Origin: Lachnospiraceae bacterium
GTDB taxonomy: Bacteria > Bacillota > Clostridia > Lachnospirales > Lachnospiraceae
DNA: 64,000 nt
Direction: 5' to 3'
Assembly (NCBI GenBank): GCA_029053015.1
Contig: JAIDHX010000036.1
Location: 124,001-188,000 of the forward strand
Shown: positions 8,215 through 18,191 of the stretch, in pieces
Layout: the number at the start of each line of letters is the position of its first letter
Numbering within the stretch: the stretch's first letter is position 1
The notes under the pieces: generated by a model
Seen by the model: only the letters and a program-made list of their open reading frames with translations
Told to the model about the DNA's origin: nothing
Database searches by the model: none
Translations under genes and position numbers: made by a program

Positions 8215-11200
8215 ATGTCGGAAATAAAAAATGAAGTGTATCAACCCATGACATTTGATGCCATTAAAATCGGTCTGGCTTCCCCTGAAAAAATCAGGGA
8301 GTGGTCAAGGGGCGAGGTCTTAAAGCCTGAGACTATCAATTACAGAACTTTAAAGCCTGAGAGAGACGGTTTGTTCTGTGAAAAGATTTTCGGGCCGAAC
8401 AAGGACTGGGAATGTCATTGCGGTAAATATAAGAAGATCAGGTATAAGGGCGTTGTCTGCGACCGCTGCGGCGTTGAGGTGACGAAGGCGAGCGTGCGCA
8501 GGGAGCGTATGGGACATATTGAACTGGCGGCTCCTGTTTCCCATATCTGGTATTTTAAGGGAATCCCCAGCCGTATGGGACTGATTCTTGATCTGTCACC
8601 CAGAGTGCTGGAGAAGGTGCTTTACTTTGCTTCCTATATTGTATTGGATGCAGGAAGTTCCAATCTGGAGTATAAGCAGATTCTCTCCGAAAAGGAATAT
8701 CAGGATGCAAGGGAAACCTGGGGCAACAAATTCCGCGTAGGAATGGGTGCGGAAGCAATCAAGGAGCTTTTGCAGGCGATTGATTTGGAGCTGGAAGCAG
8801 AGGAATTAAAGACCGGACTGAAAGAATCCACCGGACAGAAGCGCGCACGTATCATCAAGCGGCTTGAGGTGGTGGAGGCATTCCGTGAATCCGGCAACCA
8901 GCCGGAGTGGATGATTCTGGATGTCATACCGGTTATCCCGCCCGATATCCGTCCCATGGTACAGTTGGACGGCGGACGTTTTGCAACGTCTGATTTGAAT
9001 GATTTATACAGAAGAATTATCAACAGAAATAACCGTTTAAAGAGGCTTCTGGAGCTGGGCGCTCCCGATATCATTGTCCGCAATGAGAAGAGGATGCTGC
9101 AGGAGGCTGTGGATGCCCTGATTGACAACGGCAGGCGTGGACGTCCCGTGACAGGACCCGGCAACAGAGCGTTGAAGTCCCTGTCAGATATGTTAAAGGG
9201 TAAGTCAGGACGTTTCCGTCAGAACCTTCTGGGTAAGCGTGTGGACTACTCCGGACGTTCCGTTATCGTGGTTGGTCCTGAGTTAAAGATTTACCAGTGC
9301 GGTCTGCCCAAGGAGATGGCGATCGAGCTGTTTAAGCCCTTTGTGATGAAGGAGCTGGTGGCAAGAGGCATCAGCCAGAATATTAAAAATGCAAAGAAGC
9401 TGGTGGAGAGACTGGATACCAGCGTATGGGATGTGCTGGAAGAGGTAATCAAGGAGCATCCGGTTATGCTGAACCGTGCACCTACACTGCACAGACTTGG
9501 TATTCAGGCGTTCGAGCCGATTCTGGTAGAGGGTAAGGCAATTAAGCTGCATCCGTTGGTATGTACCGCGTTCAATGCCGACTTTGACGGCGACCAGATG
9601 GCGGTTCACCTTCCTTTGTCCGTGGAAGCACAGGCGGAGTGCCGTTTCCTGCTGCTCTCCCCGAACAACCTGTTAAAGCCTTCCGACGGCGGTCCCGTGG
9701 CGGTTCCGACGCAGGATATGGTGCTTGGTATCTACTATCTGACACAGGAGAGAGAGGGCGCTAAGGGCGAAGGCAAATATTTTAAGAATGTAAACGAAGC
9801 AATACTGGCATATGAGAATCAGGCAATCACCCTGCAGTCCCGCATCAAGGTAAGAGTTACCAAGAAGCGTGAGGACGGCGAAGAGGTTTCGGGTATTGTG
9901 GAGTCCACCTTGGGACGCTTTATCTTCAATGAAGTGCTTCCGCAGGATTTAGGCTTTGTGGACAGAAGCGACCCGGAGAATTTCTTAAAGCTGGAAGTTG
10001 ACTTCCATGTCGGCAAAAAGGGTCTGAAGCAGATTCTGGAAAAGGTAATCAACACCCACGGCGCATTCAAGAATGCGGAGGTGCTTGACTATATCAAGTC
10101 CATGGGCTACAAATACTCTACCAGAGCGGCGATGACCGTATCCATTTCCGATATGACGGTGCCTGCCGAGAAGCCCGAGCTGCTTGCACAGGCGCAGGCG
10201 ACGGTGGATAAGATTTCCACAAACTTCAGGCGCGGTCTCATCACCGAAGAGGAGAGATACCGTGCGGTGGTAGAGACGTGGAATGAGACGGATAAGGAGT
10301 TGACTGACAGGCTGATTGGCGGACTGGATAAGTACAACAACATCTTTATGATGTCTGACTCCGGTGCCCGTGGTTCCAATCAGCAGATTAAACAGCTTGC
10401 AGGTATGCGTGGTCTGATGGCAGATACCACCGGACGTACCATCGAGCTGCCCATCAAGTCAAACTTCCGTGAAGGACTGGACGTACTGGAATACTTTATG
10501 TCCGCTCACGGTGCAAGAAAGGGTCTGTCCGATACCGCGCTGCGTACCGCGGACTCCGGTTATCTGACCAGACGTATGGTTGACGTGTCACAGGAGCTTT
10601 CCATCAGGGAAATCGACTGCAGCGAAGGCAGGGCTGATATCCCGGGTATGTGGGTCAAAGCCTTTATGGATGGCAAGGAAACCATTGAGGGATTGAAGGA
10701 CAGAATCACAGGACGTGTTTCCTGTGAGGATATTTACGATAAAGATGGCAATATGATTGTAAAACACAACCATATGATTACGCCGAGCCGCGCTGCTAAA
10801 ATTTTGAGCGTCGGTGTAAATGCCGAGGGAGAGCCGATTGAAGAGGTCAAGATTCGTACCATTCTGACCTGCCGTTCCCATAACGGTATCTGTGCAAAGT
10901 GCTACGGCGCTAACATGGCAACCGGTGAGGCAGTACAGGTCGGCGAGGCGGTCGGCATCATTGCGGCACAGTCCATCGGTGAGCCCGGTACACAGCTTAC
11001 CATGCGTACCTTCCATACGGGCGGTGTTGCCGGTGACGATATCACACAGGGTCTTCCCCGTGTAGAGGAGCTTTTTGAGGCAAGAAAGCCGAAGGGTCTT
11101 GCGATTATATCGGAGTTTGCCGGAAGGGTTGAAATCCGCGACACGAAGAAAAAACGTGAAGTAGTTGTGACCAACGACGAGACCGGCGAGAGCAAGGCAT

Positions 11201-11907
11201 ACCTGATTCCTTACGGTTCCCGTATCAAGGTAGTGGACAGTCAGGTACTGGAAGCCGGCGATGAGCTGACAGAAGGTAGTGTCAATCCGCACGATTTGCT
11301 GAAAATCAAGGGTATTCGTGCCGTACAGGACTATATGCTTAGGGAAGTACAGCGTGTATACCGTCTGCAGGGCGTTGATATTGCCGACAAGCACATTGAA
11401 GTCATTGTGCGCCAGATGTTAAAGAAGATTCGCATTGAGAATAACGGCGATACCGAGTTCTTGCCCGGTACGCTGGTAGATGTACTGGACTTCGAAGAAA
11501 TGAACGAGCGGCTTGTTGCAGAAGGCAAAGAGCCGGCAGAAGGCAAGCAGGTTATGCTGGGTATCACCAAGGCAGCGCTTGCTACCAATTCCTTCCTGTC
11601 TGCAGCGTCCTTCCAGGAGACCACAAAGGTTCTGACGGAGGCGGCAATCAAGGGCAAAGTTGACCCGCTGATTGGTCTTAAGGAAAATGTTATTATCGGT
11701 AAGCTGATTCCTGTTGGTACAGGTATGAAGCGTTATCGCTCCACGCATTTGAGCACGGACGATGTCCTTGAGATTTCCGGCGACGATGAAATCAGCTTTA
11801 GCGATGAGGCTCCCGCCGAAGCGCTTATGGAGGAGGAAGTCATTTCCGCCGAAGAGCCTGTGGAGGAAGCAGAACCCGAAGAGGCAGAGTTGATTACAGA
11901 AGAATAA
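8215..11907 (+). CDS. rpoC: DNA-directed RNA polymerase subunit beta'
   Basis: Largest RNA polymerase subunit, 1230 residues. It carries the N-terminal zinc-binding [20 protein letters not shown] motif, the universal catalytic NADFDGD motif that holds the active-site magnesium, the bridge-helix and trigger-loop region including MRTFHTGG, and the second zinc site [13 protein letters not shown]. It ends in an acidic tail rich in Glu ([14 protein letters not shown]). The start ATG follows GGAAGGGAGTG. It is cotranscribed with rpoB and stopped by the hairpin at 11918. Confidence 0.97.
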   Translation: MSEIKNEVYQPMTFDAIKIGLASPEKIREWSRGEVLKPETINYRTLKPERDGLFCEKIFGPNKDWECHCGKYKKIRYKGVVCDRCGVEVTKASVRRERMGHIELAAPVSHIWYFKGIPSRMGLILDLSPRVLEKVLYFASYIVLDAGSSNLEYKQILSEKEYQDARETWGNKFRVGMGAEAIKELLQAIDLELEAEELKTGLKESTGQKRARIIKRLEVVEAFRESGNQPEWMILDVIPVIPPDIRPMVQLDGGRFATSDLNDLYRRIINRNNRLKRLLELGAPDIIVRNEKRMLQEAVDALIDNGRRGRPVTGPGNRALKSLSDMLKGKSGRFRQNLLGKRVDYSGRSVIVVGPELKIYQCGLPKEMAIELFKPFVMKELVARGISQNIKNAKKLVERLDTSVWDVLEEVIKEHPVMLNRAPTLHRLGIQAFEPILVEGKAIKLHPLVCTAFNADFDGDQMAVHLPLSVEAQAECRFLLLSPNNLLKPSDGGPVAVPTQDMVLGIYYLTQEREGAKGEGKYFKNVNEAILAYENQAITLQSRIKVRVTKKREDGEEVSGIVESTLGRFIFNEVLPQDLGFVDRSDPENFLKLEVDFHVGKKGLKQILEKVINTHGAFKNAEVLDYIKSMGYKYSTRAAMTVSISDMTVPAEKPELLAQAQATVDKISTNFRRGLITEEERYRAVVETWNETDKELTDRLIGGLDKYNNIFMMSDSGARGSNQQIKQLAGMRGLMADTTGRTIELPIKSNFREGLDVLEYFMSAHGARKGLSDTALRTADSGYLTRRMVDVSQELSIREIDCSEGRADIPGMWVKAFMDGKETIEGLKDRITGRVSCEDIYDKDGNMIVKHNHMITPSRAAKILSVGVNAEGEPIEEVKIRTILTCRSHNGICAKCYGANMATGEAVQVGEAVGIIAAQSIGEPGTQLTMRTFHTGGVAGDDITQGLPRVEELFEARKPKGLAIISEFAGRVEIRDTKKKREVVVTNDETGESKAYLIPYGSRIKVVDSQVLEAGDELTEGSVNPHDLLKIKGIRAVQDYMLREVQRVYRLQGVDIADKHIEVIVRQMLKKIRIENNGDTEFLPGTLVDVLDFEEMNERLVAEGKEPAEGKQVMLGITKAALATNSFLSAASFQETTKVLTEAAIKGKVDPLIGLKENVIIGKLIPVGTGMKRYRSTHLSTDDVLEISGDDEISFSDEAPAEALMEEEVISAEEPVEEAEPEEAELITEE

Positions 11908-11917
11908 AGCTTATATG

Positions 11918-11958
11918 CAAAAACGGTTTTGGTATCATTGCCAAAACCGTTTTTTTTC
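11918..11958 (+). terminator. Rho-independent terminator after rpoC
   Basis: AAAACGGTTTTGG and CCAAAACCGTTTT form a perfect long stem around a short TATCATTG loop, followed by a run of T. It ends the rpoBC unit. Confidence 0.92.
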
Positions 11959-12075
11959 TTGCCGGCAGATAGAAAATCCGGTCCCAAAAGCTTTTATAGA
12001 GACAAACAGAAGCGGAAATACTGTGAACAAAAAAGAAAATATCGTGAACAAAATGGACAAGAATAAGGAGAAAAC

Positions 12076-12104
12076 TTGTTACAAAAAAATGGGAATGATA
12101 TAAT
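12076..12104 (+). promoter_or_regulatory. Promoter for the STAND NTPase gene
   Basis: TTGTTA (12076-12081) and a consensus TATAAT (12099-12104) are separated by 17 nt. The predicted start site would leave a very short leader before the first ATG, which favours one of the later in-frame ATGs (12136 or 12148). Confidence 0.65.
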
Positions 12105-12123
12105 GAAAAAATAGTCAAAAATC

Positions 12124-15096
12124 ATGATAAAAGGTATGGTCGGTGGTATGAAAAATGACATTCTTTCGTTGAAAAGCATCTATCAGTTTCTTTTTATAAG
12201 CGATTATCCCACATTTTGCGTAGGAATTATTACCAAAAATAACCGTACAGGGCTTACGTTGACAAAATTTTGGAAGGATAATATTTTAATTCCTTTTCGT
12301 AACCAAAAATATGGGAAACAGATATGGCGTGCAGAAGGCGGGCGCAACCGTTATATATCTGACATCTGTAACCGGAGCGATAGGATTTCTTTTTACGGTG
12401 AATATGCGGAGGAAATAGAAAATGCAGCAGATACGGAGACGGTATTGCGGCAAATCAGGCAGTTTGCCAGTTTTCTGTTGGAAAGACAGTTCAGTTATGA
12501 TGCTTTTATGCAGAAATTTCCCTCATATATTCAATTCCTTTCCGGCAGGGATGCCTGTTTTACAGAAGAAGTAAAGCGTTTTTTTGAAAAAGAACTGGAG
12601 GAAAAGAAGAGATACGACGAACAAGGAAACATGGGAAAGGCTTTTTACTGTGGTTATCTTTTGACGTTTCTGATGTTTCATGCACTTTCGGGTAACGGGG
12701 AAGGCGGAGAAAGTCTGCGGAATCTGCGGGGAAGACGGGAATTGTCCTTGGAAGCGATGGAAAAGGCAAACAGAAAGGCAGCCGGAACACGCGGCGGAGA
12801 GCCTGTGTTTCTGACGGGAAAAAATACAGAGCTTTGCAGCATACCTCTGATGGCAAGGCATTTTTTTGGCAGGGAAAGGGAATTGTTTGAACTGAGGGAA
12901 ATGCTGGCGCAGGGTGGCAGGTATCTTGTGAGCGGCATTGGCGGTATTGGAAAGACGGAGTTGATGCGCCAGTTTATCAAATGTTGCGTGGAAGAGCGGC
13001 TTGTGGATTATATTTGCACCGTACAATATGAAAACAGTCTGGCAGACAGCCTGATAAAAGCATTTCCGGAAGTGCGCGGCATAGACAGGGAAAATAACTT
13101 CAGGGAGGCGCTGGCGCGGATTCGTGTCCATGCAGGAGCAGGGATCCTGCTGGTGATTGACAATATGAATTGTGAGCAGGGGGAGCAGGGCTGGGAGGAG
13201 TTTTGTGAACTGCCGGCGACTATTTTTGTGACCTCGCGTCAGCAGAAGCTGGACAGATTTGAAACTTATCGGATAGAGCCGGTGGGAAAAGAAGCGCGCG
13301 CCCTTGTTTTTCGGGATAATTACCAAAAATCTCTTTCGGAGGCGGACAGAAAGGCGCTCGAAGAGATGACAGACAGAGAAGTCTGGCAGCATACACTGAC
13401 GCTCCGGCTTTTAGGCTGCGTGGCAAGGACAAGGAACTGGACCGTACCGGAGCTGCTGGAGCGGCTTGAAAAAGGAGAGTCTCATATATCGTGGGAGGCA
13501 CAGGAGGGCTATGCGGGGCTGCAGCAGGTATATCGCAGGACTTACGCTGTTTCAGGATTGAAGAAAAGTATGAACAGGTTGCTTAGGGTCTATGCGGCGC
13601 TGCCTTATGAGAGCTATGATAAATCTTTCGCAGAAAGCTATTTGCAGGGCTTTTTGGAGGATGGAATGGATATGGGCGAGAGCTTGGAAAAGCTCTGGAA
13701 AGGCGGCTGGCTGGAAAAGCGCGGCAATGGCTATTCCATGCATCCCTTCATTGCAGAATGTATGCTGGCAAAGCCTTTGACAGAGGCAGATGCTGCTCCC
13801 TTTTTTGAGAGTGTGTATGCAGCGTGTGCGAATGTACAGCAAGGTTTTGCGATTGAGACCGTGCGGGAGATTTTTTTCAATTCGTCCGAGGAGAATGGCA
13901 GTACGGGACAGGCGCTGCAAAGAGTGTTGTCTCTTGCCTATTCCGTGGCACAGAAGATATCCGGCGGTCTGTGTGAGAAATTTCTGCAGCTTATCCTGCT
14001 GGCAGCAGAGTCCGCATACTGCCTTTTGGGATTTGACAAGGAAAAGCTGAACTATTTGACAGGCTTGCAGCAGAATTGCAGAAATACTTCTGCAAAAACG
14101 CAGGCATACTGGTATATTCTTTTATGCACATATAATTATGGTGATATTGAGAAGCTGGAAAGAGAGTATGAAAAGTATGTGGAAGATGTGGCGATATCAA
14201 AGGAGCTTAAGCTGGCATTTGCAAATGGGCTGGCGCTTCGGAATCTGAATAGCGGCAATATAGAACGTGCAAAAGAGCTGGCACAGTATATATGGGAAAA
14301 TACGCAGAATTCTGACAGTAAAATGGGCGCCTGCTATATCATGGCAGAGTCCCTGGAGCAGGCTGGAGATTTGGAGGGCTGTATTCTCTGGGCGGATAGA
14401 GGAGAGGAAATCGGCAAGGGCGTTAAAAATAAAAATACCTGGAACAGGCACCAGATTATGTTTTTGCAGTGCGTTCTGAATATAGCTGTCAGAAATCTTG
14501 AAAAGGTAAAGCGCATTTTGGAGGAAGAGCAGGAAATTCTGAAAAATGAAAAGAGCTATTGCTATAAGTCCCAGCTCTTGTTTTATGAGGGTTCCTATAA
14601 ACTGCAGGCCGGAGAGGAAGATTGCGGCATACCGCAGCTTGAGGAAGCTTGTAAAATGGCGAAAATTGTCTTTGGAACCGCGGAAAGCGCATACTATGCG
14701 ACTGTTTTGACGGAGCTTGCCATGGCGTATAATAAGGCGGGGCGCAGGGAGGAGGCATGCGAACAGTACAAAAAGGTACTGCATATTTATGATACCGTAG
14801 AGGGACATGCTTTTGAACGGCACCGTATTCTAAACAATATGGGAGTGATGTATCTGGACTGGGAAAAGCCGAGAGAGGCATTGCCCTGTCTGGAAGAGGC
14901 GTACAGGGCAGGTGTAGATATGGGCGGTCTTGCGGCGGCAGAGCCCGCAAATAATCTGTCCAGAGCATACAGGCTGTTGGGAGACAGGGAGAAGGAGCTT
15001 CAATATTTACGGGAAGCCGCGCCTGTTTTGGAGCAGTTTTATGGAAGTGCGCATCCGAAGGTGGTGGCTGCAAAAGAAAGACTAATGCAAGAATAA
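12124..15096 (+). CDS. STAND-type NTPase with C-terminal TPR-like repeats
   Basis: A 990-residue protein with the signal-transducing ATPase layout. An N-terminal region of about 240 residues has no recognised domain. An NB-ARC-like NTPase follows, with Walker A GIGGIGKTE near residue 273, Walker B GILLVIDNMN near 340 and the sensor-like ATIFVTSRQ. Winged-helix-like and helical arms come next, then tandem helical repeats resembling TPRs (from about 600; for example YNKAGRREEACEQYKKVL and NNMGVMYLDWEKPREALPCLEEAY). Such proteins sense a ligand through the repeats and oligomerise. Some are regulators, others antiphage sensors. No toxic effector domain is visible at the N-terminus, so the output is unknown. 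It has its own promoter after the rpoC terminator. The start is uncertain: ATG 12124, 12136 or 12148. Confidence 0.8.
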   Translation: MIKGMVGGMKNDILSLKSIYQFLFISDYPTFCVGIITKNNRTGLTLTKFWKDNILIPFRNQKYGKQIWRAEGGRNRYISDICNRSDRISFYGEYAEEIENAADTETVLRQIRQFASFLLERQFSYDAFMQKFPSYIQFLSGRDACFTEEVKRFFEKELEEKKRYDEQGNMGKAFYCGYLLTFLMFHALSGNGEGGESLRNLRGRRELSLEAMEKANRKAAGTRGGEPVFLTGKNTELCSIPLMARHFFGRERELFELREMLAQGGRYLVSGIGGIGKTELMRQFIKCCVEERLVDYICTVQYENSLADSLIKAFPEVRGIDRENNFREALARIRVHAGAGILLVIDNMNCEQGEQGWEEFCELPATIFVTSRQQKLDRFETYRIEPVGKEARALVFRDNYQKSLSEADRKALEEMTDREVWQHTLTLRLLGCVARTRNWTVPELLERLEKGESHISWEAQEGYAGLQQVYRRTYAVSGLKKSMNRLLRVYAALPYESYDKSFAESYLQGFLEDGMDMGESLEKLWKGGWLEKRGNGYSMHPFIAECMLAKPLTEADAAPFFESVYAACANVQQGFAIETVREIFFNSSEENGSTGQALQRVLSLAYSVAQKISGGLCEKFLQLILLAAESAYCLLGFDKEKLNYLTGLQQNCRNTSAKTQAYWYILLCTYNYGDIEKLEREYEKYVEDVAISKELKLAFANGLALRNLNSGNIERAKELAQYIWENTQNSDSKMGACYIMAESLEQAGDLEGCILWADRGEEIGKGVKNKNTWNRHQIMFLQCVLNIAVRNLEKVKRILEEEQEILKNEKSYCYKSQLLFYEGSYKLQAGEEDCGIPQLEEACKMAKIVFGTAESAYYATVLTELAMAYNKAGRREEACEQYKKVLHIYDTVEGHAFERHRILNNMGVMYLDWEKPREALPCLEEAYRAGVDMGGLAAAEPANNLSRAYRLLGDREKELQYLREAAPVLEQFYGSAHPKVVAAKERLMQE

Positions 15097-15133
15097 ACAT
15101 TTGTGTAGATTCTTAGTGGAAAGGATGATTAAT

Positions 15134-16297
15134 ATGAAGAGAAAAATTAGTTGTATGATAGGAATTGTAACATTATTTGTGTTAGCGGGATGTGGGTCTC
15201 AACGAGCTAAGAGTGATAAGGAAATTTTGCAGGAACTTAATACCGGGACAATTCAATATGAGTCTCAAGAGTTAACGATTCAAGAAATTGAAATTACAGA
15301 TAGACGCACAGATACAGCGAACAAAAAAGATACAGTATATGTTTCTGTTATAGCAGATAATAATATGGTTTCATGTGAAATGAGCTATGTTGCAGAATAT
15401 AGTTTGTACGACCAAGGTTGGATTTTAGACTATTTCCTGGAAAGTAATAGAGGCAGTTGGATCATTAAACCTGTTTCTGCTCCTGAAAATAAGCTGCTTG
15501 CAGAACATTCGCATGATAGTTATATAGATAGCGATATTCTGCTGGACGAAGAAACAGCTTTTTACTATTATGAAAAAGTTGAAGATGAGGTTTATTGTTG
15601 CACAAAATATTTATATAAAGCAAGATATGAATTTGACACGAAGGAAACAATATGGAAATACATAGACTCAGAAGCAATTGAAATGGAATCTGAGTGGGAT
15701 ATTGATGGTACTTGGTCTTATGTTAGCACGCCGGGATTTACTGTAATGGGAGGAACTGCCTTGGAGACTGAAAACCATCACATGACGCTGAATATCGAAG
15801 TGAATGATGGTGTAGCACATGTAATAGCATATACACAAGGAGATAATATAGTTTATTTTGATGGAGACATAATGCTTACACCCGGTAAAGGCGGCTGTTC
15901 AGATTCTGTAGAGTTTTCATATGAAGCTCCGGGATTTATGCCAATCATATTTCGGGGCGAAATCTATATTACCCCGGACAGGATATTTATAAGTAATGCC
16001 AGTCAATTTGAAAGAATTACGACTGATAAACTTTATTCAGATAGCAATTCTTCCATGGTAACAATAGCATATGATGCAAATGGAGGATATGGAGCCCCGG
16101 AAGCGCAATCGATAATCATTGTTGATGGTGTGGCAAGCTATATATTGTCAGAGCAACAACCTTCCAGAGATGGCTATAGTTTTGCAGGGTGGCGGCTGGA
16201 AAATAGTAGTTTATATGATATAGACATTCCGGGCCAATCAATCACAATAGCAGTACCGGAAGGCTGCACATTGACATATTATGCACAATGGAATTAG
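15134..16297 (+). CDS. Lipoprotein with C-terminal InlB B-repeat-like domain
   Basis: The ORF opens at 15101, but ATG 15134 (after AAAGGATGATT) gives MKRKISCMIGIVTLFVLAGCGS. This is a clear lipoprotein signal with lipobox LAGC, so the mature protein should be anchored on the outer face of the membrane. The middle is a beta-rich region of unknown type. The last 80 residues have the YDANGG ... GYSFAGWRLE ... LTYYAQWN pattern of InlB B-repeat/Flg_new domains, found in surface proteins of Firmicutes. It lies 37 nt after the STAND gene on the same strand. A functional link is possible but unproven. Confidence 0.75.
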   Translation: MKRKISCMIGIVTLFVLAGCGSQRAKSDKEILQELNTGTIQYESQELTIQEIEITDRRTDTANKKDTVYVSVIADNNMVSCEMSYVAEYSLYDQGWILDYFLESNRGSWIIKPVSAPENKLLAEHSHDSYIDSDILLDEETAFYYYEKVEDEVYCCTKYLYKARYEFDTKETIWKYIDSEAIEMESEWDIDGTWSYVSTPGFTVMGGTALETENHHMTLNIEVNDGVAHVIAYTQGDNIVYFDGDIMLTPGKGGCSDSVEFSYEAPGFMPIIFRGEIYITPDRIFISNASQFERITTDKLYSDSNSSMVTIAYDANGGYGAPEAQSIIIVDGVASYILSEQQPSRDGYSFAGWRLENSSLYDIDIPGQSITIAVPEGCTLTYYAQWN

Positions 16298-16315
16298 CGG
16301 TAATACTAAGCTGTC

Positions 16316-16768
16316 CTATTGTATCACATTCAAAGTCCCTTCATAATCAAGATCACTGGTAATCACGGTTTGCCACGAGGAGATGCTGTAAAAGGTATCT
16401 CCTGTTTTTTTGGGGTATTGGATGCGGACAACCACTTTCAGGGTCTGGATGTTGGAGAGGGGGAAGGAAAAGGTCCTTTCTTCTCCGGCAGCCTTAAAAT
16501 ATGCCGTCTCGGAGGAACTGCTCTCATAGAGGGCAGAAAGCTCCGCATCGAGGGCGGCGAGTGATGCCTGTGCCTGTCCCTCCGCCTCGTAGTAGGCGGT
16601 GGTGCGGTCCAATACCTTTTTGCTCAGCTTGTAGTCCGCGTTGGCGCTGACAATGGAGAGCGTGGCAAAGGACACAAGGCAGAGGATTACGAATATCACC
16701 AGTATGGAAGAAGAGCCAATCCCGCTGCTGAAGGAAAGACCGGATTTTTTTGACTTATTTTCATTCAT
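16316..16768 (-). CDS. PilX/GspK-like minor pilin-type membrane protein
   Basis: The start is taken at 16768 (MNENKSKKSG), with GAGGAGGAT just upstream. The longer ORF start has no such site. The 150-residue protein has one N-terminal membrane helix (SSSILVIFVILCLVSFATLSIVSA) followed by a charged helix with repeated Ala and Glu (YYEAEGQAQASLAALDAEL). This pattern is typical of PilX- or GspK-type minor pilins, although the classic prepilin cleavage motif is not obvious. It is the last gene of the pilin-like operon and overlaps the preceding gene by 8 nt. It is probably assembled by the GspF-like protein encoded upstream. Confidence 0.6.
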   Translation of the reverse strand: MNENKSKKSGLSFSSGIGSSSILVIFVILCLVSFATLSIVSANADYKLSKKVLDRTTAYYEAEGQAQASLAALDAELSALYESSSSETAYFKAAGEERTFSFPLSNIQTLKVVVRIQYPKKTGDTFYSISSWQTVITSDLDYEGTLNVIQ

Positions 16769-17270
16769 GGGCGTATCCTCCTCTTGTAGCCGGGTGGTAT
16801 TGCAGGGGCAGGGTGTAAAGGGTTTCATAGTTTGAGAGATTGCCGTTTCTGTCAAAAATATTTTGGATAAAAGTGATTTCCGCCGTGTGAAGCCCGGTCT
16901 CGGCATTGTATCCGTTATCTACAAAGTCAATGTGGTATACGATACGGGTGCTCACATTGTCGGAAAATTCCCAGTTTTCATCAAAGTAAAAGAAAATGGC
17001 ATCGCAGTCATTATTCATGTAAAAGCCATTCTGCTCGCTGCCGTACTGTTCGCACAGACAGGTATATACCGACAGCATATCTGCATCGGAAGCGTTCCAC
17101 AGCTCAGCAAGGTTCTGCGACCATATGACCGTCTGGTTTAATTCCTGCGTGTTTTGGTCGAGCAGGTGTGCCTTGACAAAAAGCTGGATACATGCCGCGC
17201 TTGCAAGGGCAAAGAACAGGATGGAAATGATTAATTCAATTAAAAATAAACTGGAGCGAGATGCTTTCAT
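16761..17270 (-). CDS. Prepilin-like protein (type IV/type II pseudopilin)
   Basis: A 169-residue protein with a short basic leader and then SLFLIELIISILFFALASA, a match to the prepilin motif GFTLIEL with Glu at +5 but Ser instead of Gly before the cleavage site. One hydrophobic helix is followed by a globular part with few motifs. It is most like the GspI/PilV class of minor pilins. It sits in the minus-strand pilin operon and overlaps the next gene. Whether it is processed is unclear, because no prepilin peptidase gene is visible in this window. Confidence 0.65.
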   Translation of the reverse strand: MKASRSSLFLIELIISILFFALASAACIQLFVKAHLLDQNTQELNQTVIWSQNLAELWNASDADMLSVYTCLCEQYGSEQNGFYMNNDCDAIFFYFDENWEFSDNVSTRIVYHIDFVDNGYNAETGLHTAEITFIQNIFDRNGNLSNYETLYTLPLQYHPATRGGYAHE

Positions 17271-17319
17271 ACGATTCCTCGTTTCTGTACTGATTCATTG
17301 CGGTACTACCCGCCGTAAC

Positions 17320-17826
17320 TTATTGTCCGTTGTCGGAGCGCAGCGAAGCATACAAGGTAAGCGGCTTGCTGCCGGTGTCCATGGTAAGCCGGATAAGTCC
17401 GGGCTTCACCTCTTCCATGGAAAGAGAGGATAAAGGCATAATATCCTGTCCTGCCTGCAGAATGTTGGTTCCGGTGATGGAATCCCTTCTGATAAACAAT
17501 TCCTTTAAATAGCCGTCATAGAAATAGAGGCAGGTACAATACTCGTCATCCCCCACTCTGCGGATAAACAGCAGGGCGGAGACGCCTTCCAGATCTCCGA
17601 TTTCAACGGAATCATATATGTCATTCTGACGTATCTTTTCACTGATATAAGAATACGCGGTGCGCTCTTCAAAATTGTCATTCATATTGGAGACGGTTTT
17701 TTTGTAAACATTGGCGCCGATTGTAACCAGCATAAGGGCGGAGGCGGCAAAAACGCCGAACAGCGCCAACACGAAAAGCACATCTACAATATGGCGGTTG
17801 TTGGATTCGTTGGATTTAAAATTCAT
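17320..17826 (-). CDS. DUF4860-like pilin-operon protein
   Basis: The start at 17826 (MNFKSNESNNRHIVDVL) follows a GGGAGAATAA site, and the upstream extension in the ORF track is not needed. The 168-residue protein has one N-terminal membrane helix (VLFVLALFGVFAASALMLVTIG), then a soluble domain with DSVEIGDLEGVSALLFIRR and YLYFYDGYLKELFIRR-like strands. This matches my recollection of DUF4860 proteins found beside GspF-like genes in Clostridia. The gene begins one base after its upstream neighbour ends. It is probably a minor pilin-like component. Confidence 0.6.
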   Translation of the reverse strand: MNFKSNESNNRHIVDVLFVLALFGVFAASALMLVTIGANVYKKTVSNMNDNFEERTAYSYISEKIRQNDIYDSVEIGDLEGVSALLFIRRVGDDEYCTCLYFYDGYLKELFIRRDSITGTNILQAGQDIMPLSSLSMEEVKPGLIRLTMDTGSKPLTLYASLRSDNGQ

Positions 17827-17827
17827 G

Positions 17828-18178
17828 TTATTCTCCCTGCGTTCTGTCCAAAATGGTAACGTCCGGCATAATGTTGGAGCCGATGGGCTGATAGTCCACA
17901 TAAAAGAGCTCTTCATTATAAATCAAGCCGTAATGCTCCTTGATATAGTCCAGACTGGGCGGATAGGCTCCTTCCACGGCATAGCACTGCGCGATACTGC
18001 GGTTTAATGCGGTTTCCAGGCTTTCCCGCTGCTTTTCCAACGTGGTGTCGGAAACAGATTTCAAGCTGCCGTAAAAAAGAAAGAACAGCACCAGAAAAGC
18101 GGCAAGGGGAAGTAAATATACAAGTTTTAAAAACGGAAGCTGTTTATCCCGTTCAAAACGGTTGCGGTAAAGACTCAT
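17828..18178 (-). CDS. Small single-pass pilin-operon protein
   Basis: A 116-residue protein with a basic N-terminus, one membrane helix (LVYLLPLAAFLVLFFLFYG) and a short extracytoplasmic domain containing CYAVEGAYPPSLDYIKEHYGL. That segment resembles the pilin-like AxxGxYPxSLxxL theme of pseudopilins. It lies between the GspF-like gene and the DUF4860-like gene with 13- and 1-nt gaps, so it is almost certainly cotranscribed. No enzyme motif was seen. Confidence 0.6.
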   Translation of the reverse strand: MSLYRNRFERDKQLPFLKLVYLLPLAAFLVLFFLFYGSLKSVSDTTLEKQRESLETALNRSIAQCYAVEGAYPPSLDYIKEHYGLIYNEELFYVDYQPIGSNIMPDVTILDRTQGE

Positions 18179-18191
18179 AGTAGTTTCTCCT

